A stretch of DNA of 37,529 nt from Betaproteobacteria bacterium (GTDB taxonomy: Bacteria; Pseudomonadota; Gammaproteobacteria; Burkholderiales; Casimicrobiaceae): the NCBI GenBank assembly GCA_016192065.1, contig JACPUX010000063.1, positions 1 to 37,529 of the forward strand, in the 5' to 3' direction. The position numbers and the translations under genes are program-made. Below, piece by piece: positions 25,966-33,390 of this stretch. The first letter of the stretch is position 1. Every line of letters begins with the position of its first letter. Under the pieces are notes generated by a model. That model worked only from the letters and a program-made list of their open reading frames with translations. It was not told the origin of the DNA and made no database searches.

Positions 25966-27072
25966 TCAGTCCCCAACCGCCGCCCGCACCGCCGCCCAAT
26001 CCAGTTCCAAGGGTCGATAGTCTTTCGGGGGGAGTTTTCCGATGGCGCCCTCCATTGCCACCATGCGCTCTTTGGAAGGCGGATGGGTGGACAACATCGC
26101 CGGCAGCGCCAAGCCTTTTTCTTGCGGCGCGAGGCGCGCAAAAAATGTCGGCAGGCCGCGCGGATCGACACTGGCCTCCAACAAACGCTGGAGCCCGTAG
26201 CGGTCGGCCTCGGCCTCGGCGTCGCGCGAGAACTGAAGCTCGGTGAGTTTGGCGGCGAGGTCGCCAGCCAGCGTGCTCGCCAGGTCGCCCAAGGCGAAGG
26301 ACAACAGCGCTTGAAAGCCCAGATCCTTGACTGCGGCTTTGAGACTGTGACGCAATTCCACGTGCCCGATTTCGTGCGCCAAGACGCCCGCGACTTCCTC
26401 GGGCGTCTGTGCTTGGCGCAACAGCCCGGAGAAGACCACGATCACCCCGCCCGGTGCGGCAAAAGCGTTGACTTCGGGCCGATCGACCAAATGCCAGCGA
26501 TACTTGAAGCGCGAGGGTGGCTCCAAACGCCGGGCCAACGCCTGCACCGCGTCATAGGCCGCGCCCTCGGTGCGCGGACGGAATTCCAACTTGATGCGCT
26601 GCTCGGTGAGCTCGCCGATCTTTTGCTCCATTTCCACGGGCATCCGTTCGGCCACCCAGCCGGCGACGGCATCCGCCTGGAGATAAAAGCCCAGCAACAA
26701 CAGAATCGGCAGCAGCAGCACCAGCCCCAGTACCGCCCAGCCGAGCTTGAAGCGGATATCGGTGCGCCGCGCGGCGCTTTGGGCCAGACCGAGCTTCGCC
26801 TTCAGCGAAGCCGGCGCGTGTGCGGCAAAAGCGGCACGCGCCGCGGCGGTCTCCAGAAACAGCGTGAACTCGCCCGCCGCATCGCGCCAGGCCACCCGCA
26901 GGCGCTCGTTGTTGAAGCCAGCACCCCGCAGCTCCAGGGCACGGCCGGGCGCGCAGAAATCCTGGTCCGCGGCCGTCAGCGAGAGCGCCTCGAATTCCCA
27001 GCGCGCCTTGGCGCTCGCCCCCGCGCCGGGTAGCCCGGGGCCGAACAGCCTGACTTCGAATTCTTGCGACAT
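25966..27072 (-). CDS. M48-family membrane metallopeptidase
   Basis: 368 residues. An N-terminal ~105-residue soluble domain is followed by one strong membrane helix (about 109-131) and an M48 peptidase domain: zinc motif HEIGH at 233-237, third ligand glutamate probably E286 in SRDAEAEADRYG, and the C-terminal STHPPSKERM substrate-region motif. It is a membrane-anchored zinc protease, probably for quality control of membrane or periplasmic proteins. It is followed on the same strand by no gene and preceded by the TIGR00266 gene (30 bp gap), suggesting a two-gene operon. A frameshifted copy of its 3' end lies at 13820-13970. Confidence 0.9.
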   Translation of the reverse strand: MSQEFEVRLFGPGLPGAGASAKARWEFEALSLTAADQDFCAPGRALELRGAGFNNERLRVAWRDAAGEFTLFLETAAARAAFAAHAPASLKAKLGLAQSAARRTDIRFKLGWAVLGLVLLLPILLLLGFYLQADAVAGWVAERMPVEMEQKIGELTEQRIKLEFRPRTEGAAYDAVQALARRLEPPSRFKYRWHLVDRPEVNAFAAPGGVIVVFSGLLRQAQTPEEVAGVLAHEIGHVELRHSLKAAVKDLGFQALLSFALGDLASTLAGDLAAKLTELQFSRDAEAEADRYGLQRLLEASVDPRGLPTFFARLAPQEKGLALPAMLSTHPPSKERMVAMEGAIGKLPPKDYRPLELDWAAVRAAVGD

Positions 27073-27102
27073 CGGCGAATTCGTGTCTCGACGCTGGGGC
27101 GA

Positions 27103-27903
27103 TTAGTCGTCGCCGCCGAGTATGCTCCCGAGCGCCACGCCGCCCAAGAGTGAGCCTTCGCCGCGCGAGCTGCCGCCCGCGGCCGGCGCCGAGAGGATGA
27201 TGCGGTTCGCGAGGCGCGACAAAGGCAGCGATTGCAGCCACACCTTGCCCGGCCCGGTGAGCGTGGCAAAGAACAAGCCCTCGCCGCCGAAGATCGCCGA
27301 TTTGATCTTGCCCACGAACTGGATGTCGAAGTCCACCGTGGGCTGAAAGGCCACCACGCAGCCGGTATCCACGCGCAGCGTTTCTCCGGCTTGCAGGGTG
27401 CGCTCCAAGAGCGTGCCGCCGGCGTGCACGAAGGCCCAGCCATCGCCTTCGAGGCGCTGCATGATGAAACCTTCGCCGCCAAAGAGGCCCACACCCAGCT
27501 TCTTCTGGAAGGCGATGCCCAGCGAGACGCCCTTGGCCGCGCACAGGAACGAGTCTTTTTGGCAAATCAGCGTGCCGCCGATTTCCGAAAGGTGCACCGG
27601 AATGATCTTTCCCGGATAAGGCGCGGCAAAGGCCACCCGCCGCTTGGCGCTGCCTTCGTTGTGAAACACCGTGGTGAACAGCGATTCGCCGGTCAGCAAG
27701 CGCTTGCCCGCGCCCAAGAGCTTGCCCATGAAGCCGCTGTTCTGCTGCGAACCGTCGCCAAAAACGGTGTCCATTTGAATGCCGTCCTGCATGTACATCA
27801 TGGTGCCCGCCTCACCCACCGCGGCCTCGCCGGGGTCGAGCTCCACTTCGATGTATTGCATTTCACTGCCGAAAATTTCGTAATCGACGACGTCCATGGC
27901 CAT
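27103..27903 (-). CDS. TIGR00266/AIM24-family protein
   Basis: 266 residues. It has the family's beta-rich repeated motifs: [19 protein letters not shown] near the start, [42 protein letters not shown], and [21 protein letters not shown]. The Gly-rich end ([14 protein letters not shown]) is typical. No signal peptide. Biochemical function is unknown; the bacterial family is related to mitochondrial AIM24 and often appears beside stress or membrane genes. It is 30 bp upstream of the M48 peptidase. An in-frame Met two codons later is an equally good start. Confidence 0.9.
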   Translation of the reverse strand: MAMDVVDYEIFGSEMQYIEVELDPGEAAVGEAGTMMYMQDGIQMDTVFGDGSQQNSGFMGKLLGAGKRLLTGESLFTTVFHNEGSAKRRVAFAAPYPGKIIPVHLSEIGGTLICQKDSFLCAAKGVSLGIAFQKKLGVGLFGGEGFIMQRLEGDGWAFVHAGGTLLERTLQAGETLRVDTGCVVAFQPTVDFDIQFVGKIKSAIFGGEGLFFATLTGPGKVWLQSLPLSRLANRIILSAPAAGGSSRGEGSLLGGVALGSILGGDD

Positions 27904-27929
27904 GATGATTTACCTCGCCTAGCGGTGGT

Positions 27930-27988
27930 TTGAAAACGGCAGCGATTTTACCCGGGTTCTTTGGCAAAGCCGCGACTTTTTTGACGGG
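27930..27988. repeat. dispersed ~60 bp repeat, copy 1
   Basis: Shares with 30805-30866 the blocks TTGAAAA-GGCAGCGA, GTTCTTTGG and CCGCGACTTT in the same order and spacing, about three quarters identical by eye. It lies in the gap between the TIGR00266 gene and chpS. The element type is unknown. Confidence 0.65.
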
Positions 27989-28010
27989 AGGAAGCGCCAG
28001 GGCATCGGCG

Positions 28011-28039
28011 TTGACCGCGGGGTACGCCTGGGCTAGACT
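28011..28039 (+). promoter_or_regulatory. probable chpSB promoter
   Basis: TTGACC (28011-28016), 17-bp spacer, TAGACT (28034-28039). The start site would be near 28046, followed by a loose dyad TGTT...AACA (about 28046-28064) that could be the antitoxin's own operator. AGGA precedes the chpS ATG. Confidence 0.6.
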
Positions 28040-28073
28040 GCACAATGTTCAACGATGCTAAACAGGAATCGCA

Positions 28074-28325
28074 ATGGAAGTGATTTTGCGCCGCTACGGC
28101 AACAGCACCGTTGCGGTGCTCCCCCCGCCGGTCTTGAAGGATCTTGGCCTGGCCGCCGGTCAGAGTATGAGCTTGGATACCACTCCCGACGGGAAGATCG
28201 TGCTCGCGCGTAAGCAAAAATTCCGGCTTGCCGACTTGATCGCCCAATGTGATCTCAAAGCGAAGCCCCCAGCCGATATGAAGGACTGGGATGCAGCCAA
28301 ACCGATCGGCCGGGAGGCTTGGTAG
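28074..28325 (+). CDS. chpS: ChpS/MazE-family antitoxin
   Basis: 83 residues. N-terminal AbrB/MazE swapped-hairpin DNA-binding domain (VILRRYGNSTVAVLPPPVLKDLGL-x-AGQ) and a C-terminal toxin-binding tail (LADLIAQCDLKAKPPADMKDWD...PIGREAW) closely resembling E. coli ChpS, including the final acidic-Trp ending. It neutralises the ChpB endoribonuclease encoded next and represses the pair. Own sigma70-like promoter at 28011-28039. Confidence 0.9.
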   Translation: MEVILRRYGNSTVAVLPPPVLKDLGLAAGQSMSLDTTPDGKIVLARKQKFRLADLIAQCDLKAKPPADMKDWDAAKPIGREAW

Positions 28326-28660
28326 TGGCGCAGTTCGACCGGGGCGATATCGTCAACGTCCCCCTCGACCCGGTGCGCGGCCATGAGCAAGGGGGCTCAC
28401 GCCCGGCTCTGGTGCTCACGACGCGCGACTTCAACCGCCTGGGTGACGTACTTGTGGCGCCTATCACTCAAGGCGGTGACTATTCACGCCACGCCGGCTT
28501 TGCGGTCGTGCTCGCCGGCTGCAAGACCCAGGGTGTGGCGCTGGTCAACAAAGTCCGCATGTTGGACCTCACCGCCCGCCGCGCCAAGCGCCTGGAACGT
28601 GCGCCAAACGATCTCGTTGAAGAAGCGCTTGCGCGCCTGGCGGCAATACTGGAAAACTGA
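28325..28660 (+). CDS. chpB: ChpB/MazF-family endoribonuclease toxin
   Basis: 111 residues from GTG 28325, which overlaps the antitoxin stop by one base (TAGTG); an in-frame TTG at 28319 is less likely. MazF/PemK fold: FDRGDIVNVPLDPVRGHEQGG at the start (Arg and Gly of the active-site loop), SRPALVLTTRDFN, then VAPITQGGDYSRHAGFAV and VALVNKVRMLDL, all very close to E. coli ChpB. It is expected to cut mRNA at short sequence motifs when ChpS is degraded. Normal length with no disruption, so the pair looks functional. Confidence 0.9.
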   Translation: MAQFDRGDIVNVPLDPVRGHEQGGSRPALVLTTRDFNRLGDVLVAPITQGGDYSRHAGFAVVLAGCKTQGVALVNKVRMLDLTARRAKRLERAPNDLVEEALARLAAILEN

Positions 28661-28720
28661 AGCGGCCCACCGCTGGTCAGCGACCAGCCATTCCCCCCCG
28701 GCGGCGCGGCACATCACGGC

Positions 28721-29677
28721 TCAAGGCGCCATTTTCTTCGCCACGCTACGGGCGACTTGAAGCAGCAACTCGCGTTGCGCGGCACTGGGTTGCGCGTCTT
28801 TTCGGCGAAGATCGAAGCTCAGCGCATACACCGCTTGGCCAGTCGAAAAGAAGACCACGTTTTGTACGGCCCCGGTGCTGCACGAGTGCTCCAATACTGC
28901 CGACTCCCCAAGTTCCGGCAAGGGCAGGTAGCGGCAAAACCCTGACCGCCTTGCCTTGAGGTGCGCTTCGGCGCTTGCGGCATCCTTCTCGTTGGTGAAA
29001 ACCAGAGAGACCACTCCTCCCGCGGCGACGCTCGCGGCACATTGGCCGGCCCCCAACTGCTGCACCCGGAACTCCTTCCCAGGGAGCAGTTTCTTCACTG
29101 CCTTTTCGTCCCAGTAGGGGCAGCGAGAGGTCTGCGTGACGACGCCCGCTTGCGTGGCTTTGTTCTGCGCGGCGGCGATCAAAGTCTCCAACGCTTGGCG
29201 CTCGGCGCCGGTGAGCGGCGCCTCGCCGGTCCAGCTCACGAAGAGTCCGACCTTGTCGTGATGGGTCATCCAACTGGTCGTTTGCGGACTCATGGCGCGA
29301 GGTGTCGGCAATAGAACCATGGCCTCGGGTCCCAAAGCAGGAAGTCGCTGAATGGTGTAGTCCGCCGTGTTGCCTTGGTCTCTTACGGCCTTCAGGCTGT
29401 CGCGCGCCTCGCTGGCGCTCGCATGGTGTTGCTGGGTGAAGGTCAGCTTCGGATAGCCCTCCATGGCGCCGCCCCCGCCGGCTACGTAGCTGCTGAAATC
29501 GCAGTGACCGGCGGCGCTTGCCTCGCCTGCCTTCCAGGGACTCAGATGGGGCAAGGCCTGCTCGACTTTCATTACCGGCAGCCAGGGACAGTCGGCGGCT
29601 TGAGTTTGACCGGCAAGGATCGTGAGCGACACCAAGATCAATCGGGTGAAATGAAAACGCCAGGAAAACATCAACAA
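28721..29677 (-). CDS. secreted protein with two related halves, unknown function
   Basis: 318 residues. Signal peptide of ~27 residues (ends TQAADC). The mature protein appears to be a tandem duplication: the first half starts CPWLPVMKVEQALP and continues with C-DFSS, LTFTQQHHASASEARDSL, LPALGPEAMVL and the ending TGAERQALETLIAAAQNK; the second half starts CPYWDEKAVKKLLP and continues with CAASV, LVFTNEKDAASAEAHL, LPELGESAVLE and AQRELLLQVARSVAKK. Paired cysteines suggest disulfides in a periplasmic or extracellular protein. I do not recognise the family. It is a single gene, convergent with chpB. Confidence 0.75.
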   Translation of the reverse strand: MLMFSWRFHFTRLILVSLTILAGQTQAADCPWLPVMKVEQALPHLSPWKAGEASAAGHCDFSSYVAGGGGAMEGYPKLTFTQQHHASASEARDSLKAVRDQGNTADYTIQRLPALGPEAMVLLPTPRAMSPQTTSWMTHHDKVGLFVSWTGEAPLTGAERQALETLIAAAQNKATQAGVVTQTSRCPYWDEKAVKKLLPGKEFRVQQLGAGQCAASVAAGGVVSLVFTNEKDAASAEAHLKARRSGFCRYLPLPELGESAVLEHSCSTGAVQNVVFFSTGQAVYALSFDLRRKDAQPSAAQRELLLQVARSVAKKMAP

Positions 29678-29865
29678 GCTCCATCAGTGAAATGCGCGAA
29701 AACATGGTTGCGCGGAAAGAGGTGTGCGGGATAAAGGCGGGACATCGGGGTCGTCGATAGGGGGGTCGCGTCGATAACGACAGCTCGCGAATAGCGGGCT
29801 CGGGGGTTGAATCGCAAAGACTACTGGCTATTGAGGGTCTGTCCCCTATTGCGCTATTACGCTCG

Positions 29866-30111
29866 CTAGGGCACCAACCGCGCGAGCGCGATCCGGCAGT
29901 GCGATACAAGATCGGCCTCACCAAAATAGCCGCTACTACCCTCTGGACTGTAGAGATCACTTGCCTCTAGCAAATCCTGAAATCGATCATCATCGTAAAA
30001 ATCCTCGACAACAATCGTGGCGATTTCGTCAGCGGCCGCGCGCGTTCGATCGACCCCTGAGATGAAACTCTCAAGCGCACCCCGGAACCTGGCTGTGCTT
30101 TCCGCGTTCAT
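29866..30111 (-). CDS. small acidic hypothetical protein
   Basis: 81 residues, starting ATG at 30111. The composition is protein-like (helical N-terminus ARFRGALESFISGVDRTRAAADEIA, acidic DFYDDDRFQDLLEASDLYS centre, C-terminal SHCRIALARLVP) and unlike the Arg/Pro-rich spurious frames nearby. No known domain. It lies between the secreted two-domain protein and G-rich repeat locus B; base composition is lower in GC than the core genes, suggesting accessory DNA. It could be a truncated piece of a larger gene. Confidence 0.5.
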   Translation of the reverse strand: MNAESTARFRGALESFISGVDRTRAAADEIATIVVEDFYDDDRFQDLLEASDLYSPEGSSGYFGEADLVSHCRIALARLVP

Positions 30112-30142
30112 CTACTCTTAATCACTGTAATGACACGCGATA

Positions 30143-30317
30143 GGGAAACAGGGTCGGCGAGGGAAACAGGGTCGCGCGGAGCGGGACAACGGGGTCGAGC
30201 GGGACAACGGGGTCGGGACAACGGGGTCGGGAGTCGGTCGGGACAACGGGGTCGCGGGACAACGGGGTCGGGCGGACAACGGGGTCGGGAGTCGAATCGC
30301 CACGTCTACCATTGAAG
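30143..30317. repeat. G-rich tandem repeat, locus B
   Basis: About eight irregular units: two GGGAAACAGGGTCG, then about six GGGACAACGGGGTCG, with variable joints of 0-11 bp, and an end arm GGGTCGGGAGTCGAATCGCC then ACGTC-x-ACCATTGAA that matches locus C. There is no uniform repeat-spacer pattern, so it is not CRISPR. Confidence 0.85.
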
Positions 30318-30318
30318 G

Positions 30319-30522
30319 TTAACTACTCTTCCCATTCTGATGGCGCCGAGGTCGCCAGATCCCAGAGACCATTGAGACAGCATCGGCCTTCGTCGAGGCG
30401 ATTTCGCCTATTAGCGCGAAAATGTCCCCTGTATTCGGCCATCGATCATAGTCCTCGTGCCAATACCAAACTGAATGGGCTATTCGTGCTTTTTTCCCGA
30501 CTCGAAAGCACTTGATGAATGA
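30319..30522 (-). pseudogene. possible remnant of a coding sequence cut by repeats
   Basis: A minus-strand frame reads FRVGKKARIAHSVWYWHED then YDRWPNTGDIFALIGEIAS and ends SGIWRPRRHQNGKSS. The text is protein-like, but there is no start codon: going upstream the frame enters the DPVSPDPVSP-coding G-rich repeat of locus C. It may be the 3' part of a small gene whose 5' end was replaced by the repeat. No family is recognised. Confidence 0.35.
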
Positions 30523-30585
30523 GGGGGAAACAGGGTCGGGGGAAACAGGGTCGGGAGTCGAATTGCCACGACGGCCATTGAAAAG
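30523..30585. repeat. G-rich tandem repeat, locus C
   Basis: Two GGGGGAAACAGGGTCG-type units followed by the shared end arm GGGTCGGGAGTCGAATTGCC, then ACGACGGCCATTGAAAAG. The arm matches the right end of locus B over ~38 bp with few differences. Confidence 0.8.
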
Positions 30586-30804
30586 CCACGTCGGAAACCT
30601 GCCCCGCTCCACCAGTGCTGTCTTGGCGCTCACATTCGGCAACGTGCTCCACTCTGCTCCCCTTTCCCTACCCTAGTCCGTCTTGAACTCATCACCGAAA
30701 ACCCACTTCGCCGATAGGCGCGGCCGATGGTCCATTTCGCCCCGGAATCGCCGCTTCGGAGTGCCTGTGCTCCGATGCCGCCATTCTGCCCCAGGGCGAC
30801 GCGA

Positions 30805-30866
30805 ATTGAAAATGGCAGCGACTTCCCCCCCCCCGTTCTTTGGAAGAAACCGCGACTTTCTGCCCG
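30805..30866. repeat. dispersed ~60 bp repeat, copy 2
   Basis: Second copy of the element at 27930-27988, here with a run of ten C residues in place of TTTTACCCGG. The flanking 30586-30901 contains no convincing gene. Confidence 0.65.
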
Positions 30867-30901
30867 AACCCCGATTATCAGCTCGCGGACCGCCAAGCTG
30901 A

Positions 30902-30930
30902 TTGCCTGTTGCAGCCATTTGCGCTACATT
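30902..30930 (+). promoter_or_regulatory. probable promoter of the NTase-HEPN pair
   Basis: TTGCCT (30902-30907), 17-bp spacer, TACATT (30925-30930). The predicted start is near 30937, only ~5 bases before the ATG at 30942, so the message would be nearly leaderless; no ribosome site is visible. Confidence 0.5.
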
Positions 30931-30936
30931 TGTAGC
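30923..30936. promoter_or_regulatory. palindromic operator at the start of the NTase-HEPN pair
   Basis: GCTACATTTGTAGC, 6-bp perfect inverted halves around TT. It covers the proposed -10 box and ends 5 bp before the start codon. The first gene carries its own winged helix, so autorepression at this site is likely, though inferred. Confidence 0.6.
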
Positions 30937-30941
30937 CGATT

Positions 30942-31541
30942 ATGCTTCAAGCGCTCTCCAATCTGCTTTTCGCGGGTTATCGCCGCCGTGTCTTGGCGCT
31001 GCTTCTGCTGCATCCGGAACGCCAGAGTCACGTACGCGAGATCGCCCGCCTCACCGGGACTGCGGCGGGTACGCTGCACAAGGAGCTATCGCGCTTGGCG
31101 CAAGCCGGCATTCTTCTGCGAACCGAACAGGGTAAGCAGGTTTATTACACCGCCAACCGGGAATGCCCCGTTTTCGAAGAACTAGCGAGCATTCTGCGCA
31201 AGACCGCCGGACTCTCCGACGTTATCGCGCAGCGCCTTGCCCCGGTCGCCGAGAAGCTTCGCGTTGCAATCATATTCGGTTCCGTGGCCCGAGGGACGGA
31301 GCGTGCCAGTAGCGATGTGGATGTGCTGCTCGTGGGCAACATTTCGTTTGCCGAAGCCGTGCGGCTTTTGCATCCAGCACAGGCGGTGATTGGTCGTGAA
31401 ATCAACCCCAAGGTATACAACCCCAAGGAATGGCAGGCCAAGCTGCAAGCTGGAAGCGCATTTGTGCGTGAAATCGTCGCCAAACCAAAGATTTTTCTGA
31501 TCGGTAACCATCATGACCTTGCGAAACCTCTTGGGCATTAG
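30942..31541 (+). CDS. winged-helix/minimal nucleotidyltransferase fusion (MNT-type antitoxin-like)
   Basis: 199 residues. An N-terminal winged helix (about 12-72; VREIARLTGTAAGTLHKELSRL, wing QGKQVYYTAN) is fused to a nucleotidyltransferase domain with the motif GSVARG (113-118) followed by DVD at 125-127, the catalytic pattern of MNT enzymes. Such proteins paired with HEPN partners act as antitoxins in known MNT-HEPN systems, by nucleotidylating the HEPN protein; here the added DNA-binding domain suggests it also autoregulates. It overlaps the HEPN gene by 29 bp. A palindrome lies at its start. Confidence 0.83.
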   Translation: MLQALSNLLFAGYRRRVLALLLLHPERQSHVREIARLTGTAAGTLHKELSRLAQAGILLRTEQGKQVYYTANRECPVFEELASILRKTAGLSDVIAQRLAPVAEKLRVAIIFGSVARGTERASSDVDVLLVGNISFAEAVRLLHPAQAVIGREINPKVYNPKEWQAKLQAGSAFVREIVAKPKIFLIGNHHDLAKPLGH

Positions 31542-31950
31542 CATTGAGGCGGTTACTCCCGACGCGGCGACGATCGCGCGCTTGCTTGCGGCAGCGGAGC
31601 GAAACCTTGCCGATGCCGCCCTCCCAGCGCTCAGCGCTGAGAATCGTTTTGATGCCGCCTACAAGGCGATCATGCAGTGCGCCATGGTTGCGCTGCATGC
31701 GCAAGGCTATCGCACACTAACAAGCCGACCGGGTCATCACCAGACGGCGATCCAGACACTTCGATTGACCTTGGAACTGACACCCGAACGATTGATCGTT
31801 CTCGACGCGTTACGCAAGCAGCGCCATCTTACCGACTACGATGGCGAGCCGGTTCCCGACTCTGCCGTATTGGACTGCATTGCCCAGGCGCGAGAATTGT
31901 TCTCGACCGTGAACGCATGGTTGGCGACGAAACACCCGAACTTGAGCTGA
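31513..31950 (+). CDS. HEPN-like partner protein
   Basis: 145 residues, all-helical. The central part RFDAAYKAIMQCAMVALHAQGYR followed by SRPGHHQTAIQTL is typical of HEPN-like proteins encoded after MNT nucleotidyltransferases. The classic R-x4-6-H RNase motif is not clean here (only RPGHH), so RNase activity is uncertain. Starts 29 bp inside the NTase gene in another frame, so the pair is translationally coupled. It may be the toxin, or a non-catalytic partner, of a small defence or toxin-antitoxin unit. Confidence 0.75.
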   Translation: MTLRNLLGISIEAVTPDAATIARLLAAAERNLADAALPALSAENRFDAAYKAIMQCAMVALHAQGYRTLTSRPGHHQTAIQTLRLTLELTPERLIVLDALRKQRHLTDYDGEPVPDSAVLDCIAQARELFSTVNAWLATKHPNLS

Positions 31951-32007
31951 ACCTTCCACCCGCCGCAGGCGCAAAGCGGATTGCCTCGAGGCTGGCAATT
32001 TCCTTGC

Positions 32008-32036
32008 TTGACGCGGGCTGCCGCGCCCCGCATACT
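32008..32036 (+). promoter_or_regulatory. probable promoter upstream of ilvA
   Basis: TTGACG (32008-32013), 17-bp spacer, CATACT (32031-32036). Transcription would start near 32043 and run through the hairpins at 32050-32138 before ilvA. Confidence 0.6.
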
Positions 32037-32106
32037 TCTTCAGCGCCGATTTGAGTCTCAGCTTGCGGGCGCTTGATAAATGCAGCTAAAGCGGCAAGAG
32101 ACGCCC

Positions 32107-32138
32107 AAGGCCCGCCGCTACCCCGCCGGGCCTTTTTT
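32107..32138 (+). terminator. intrinsic terminator in the leader before ilvA
   Basis: Stem AAGGCCCG (32107-32114) / CGGGCCTT (32127-32134) followed by a T-run. It is 157 bp after the HEPN stop and 28 bp before the ilvA ATG. It could end the NTase-HEPN transcript, act as an attenuator for ilvA, or end a ~95-nt small RNA from the 32008 promoter. Confidence 0.7.
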
Positions 32139-32165
32139 GTTTACACGCTTCACGAGAGCACCGCC

Positions 32166-33374
32166 ATGGCCCTTTCCCTCGAAGACATTCTCGCCGCCCG
32201 GCATCGCATCGCCAGTGGCATCTACGTCTCCCCTTGCGTGGAGTCGATTCCTTTGTCGCAACTCACCGGCGCGCACGTTTTTTGCAAGCTCGATTACTTG
32301 CAGCGCACCGGCAGCTTCAAGGAGCGCGGCGCGCGCAATGCGCTGATGCAGCTCGACGCCGGCGCCCGCCAGCGCGGCGTGATCGCCGCCTCGGCCGGCA
32401 ATCATGCGCTGGGTATCGCCTACCACGGCGGCCTCCTGGGGATTCCGGTCACCGTGGTGATGCCGCGCTTTGCACCCTTGATCAAGGTCTCCACCTGCCG
32501 GCAGTTGGGCGCGCGGGTCATTTTGCACGGCGAAGCCCTGGTCGAAGCGCGCACCCATGCCGAAGCGCTCGCGCACGAACAGGGGCTCGCTTTCATTCAC
32601 CCTTTCGACAATCCGCAGATCATGGCCGGCCAAGGCACCATGGCTTTGGAGATTTTGGAGCAGACCGAGAACATCGACGCCATTGTGGTACCGGTGGGCG
32701 GCGGAGGGCTGTTGGCGGGCATGGGCACGGTGGTGAAGGCACGCGCGCCGCACATACGCATGATCGGGGTCGAGCCCGAACATGCCGCCTGCCTCAGCGG
32801 TGCTATGGCCGCGGGCCAGCCCGTGGCGGTGCCGCTAAAGCCCACTTTGGCCGACGGCTTGGCGGTCAATCAAATCGGCAGCCATGTGTTCGAGGCCCTG
32901 CGACCGGTACTCGATGAAGTGGTCACCGTGGACGAAGCCTCCTTGGCTTTGGCCATCCTGCGCTTGATCGAGTTGGAAAAGAGTGTGGTCGAAGGCGCCG
33001 GCGCGGCGCCGCTGGCGGCCTTTCTCGCCGGCAAGCTCGATCACCTGAAGGGCAAGCGCGTGGTGCTGGTGCTTTGCGGCGGCAACATCGATCTGACCAT
33101 TCTCGATCGCGTGATCGGGGTGGGCCTGGTCACCGATGGGCGGCTCAGCCGCTTCACCGTGAGCATCAGCGATCGTCCGGGAGGGCTCGCGCGGCTGTCG
33201 GAAATCATCGCCAGCACCGGCGCCAGCATCAAAGAAATCGTGCACGACCGCGCCTTCTCCGGGCCGGATGTTTCCGAGGTGCGTGTGGTCTGCACGGTGG
33301 AAACCACCGGGCATCCGCATATTGCGCGCCTGCACGAAACGCTGCTCGCCGCGGGAGTGAGGCTGGTGGGATAG
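32166..33374 (+). CDS. ilvA: threonine ammonia-lyase (threonine dehydratase), single ACT domain
   Basis: 402 residues from ATG 32166; an in-frame start at 32073 would pass through the terminator hairpin and is rejected. Fold-type II PLP enzyme: PLP lysine K52 in GSFKERGA, SAGNHA (76-81), phosphate-binding GGGGLLAG (178-185), and a C-terminal ACT domain (about 325-402) beginning RFTVSISDRPGGL. It converts threonine to 2-oxobutyrate and ammonia, the first committed step to isoleucine. The short form with one ACT domain is like TdcB/TIGR01127 enzymes rather than the two-ACT E. coli IlvA, so the regulation may differ. A catabolic role cannot be excluded. Confidence 0.9.
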   Translation: MALSLEDILAARHRIASGIYVSPCVESIPLSQLTGAHVFCKLDYLQRTGSFKERGARNALMQLDAGARQRGVIAASAGNHALGIAYHGGLLGIPVTVVMPRFAPLIKVSTCRQLGARVILHGEALVEARTHAEALAHEQGLAFIHPFDNPQIMAGQGTMALEILEQTENIDAIVVPVGGGGLLAGMGTVVKARAPHIRMIGVEPEHAACLSGAMAAGQPVAVPLKPTLADGLAVNQIGSHVFEALRPVLDEVVTVDEASLALAILRLIELEKSVVEGAGAAPLAAFLAGKLDHLKGKRVVLVLCGGNIDLTILDRVIGVGLVTDGRLSRFTVSISDRPGGLARLSEIIASTGASIKEIVHDRAFSGPDVSEVRVVCTVETTGHPHIARLHETLLAAGVRLVG

Positions 33375-33390
33375 GGCAAGAACCAAACGC

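Noticed and set aside
25676..25999. 107-codon minus-strand frame
   Set aside because: Overlaps the M48 3' end out of frame, Pro/Ala-rich and unrecognised; too weak to call a gene.
30143..30317. CRISPR-like array
   Set aside because: Repeats are G-rich and irregular, and joints are 0-11 bp rather than unique ~30-bp spacers; no cas genes.
31951..32106. Possible tRNA before the ilvA leader terminator
   Set aside because: The hairpins do not form a cloverleaf and no anticodon stem or TPsiC arm is seen.
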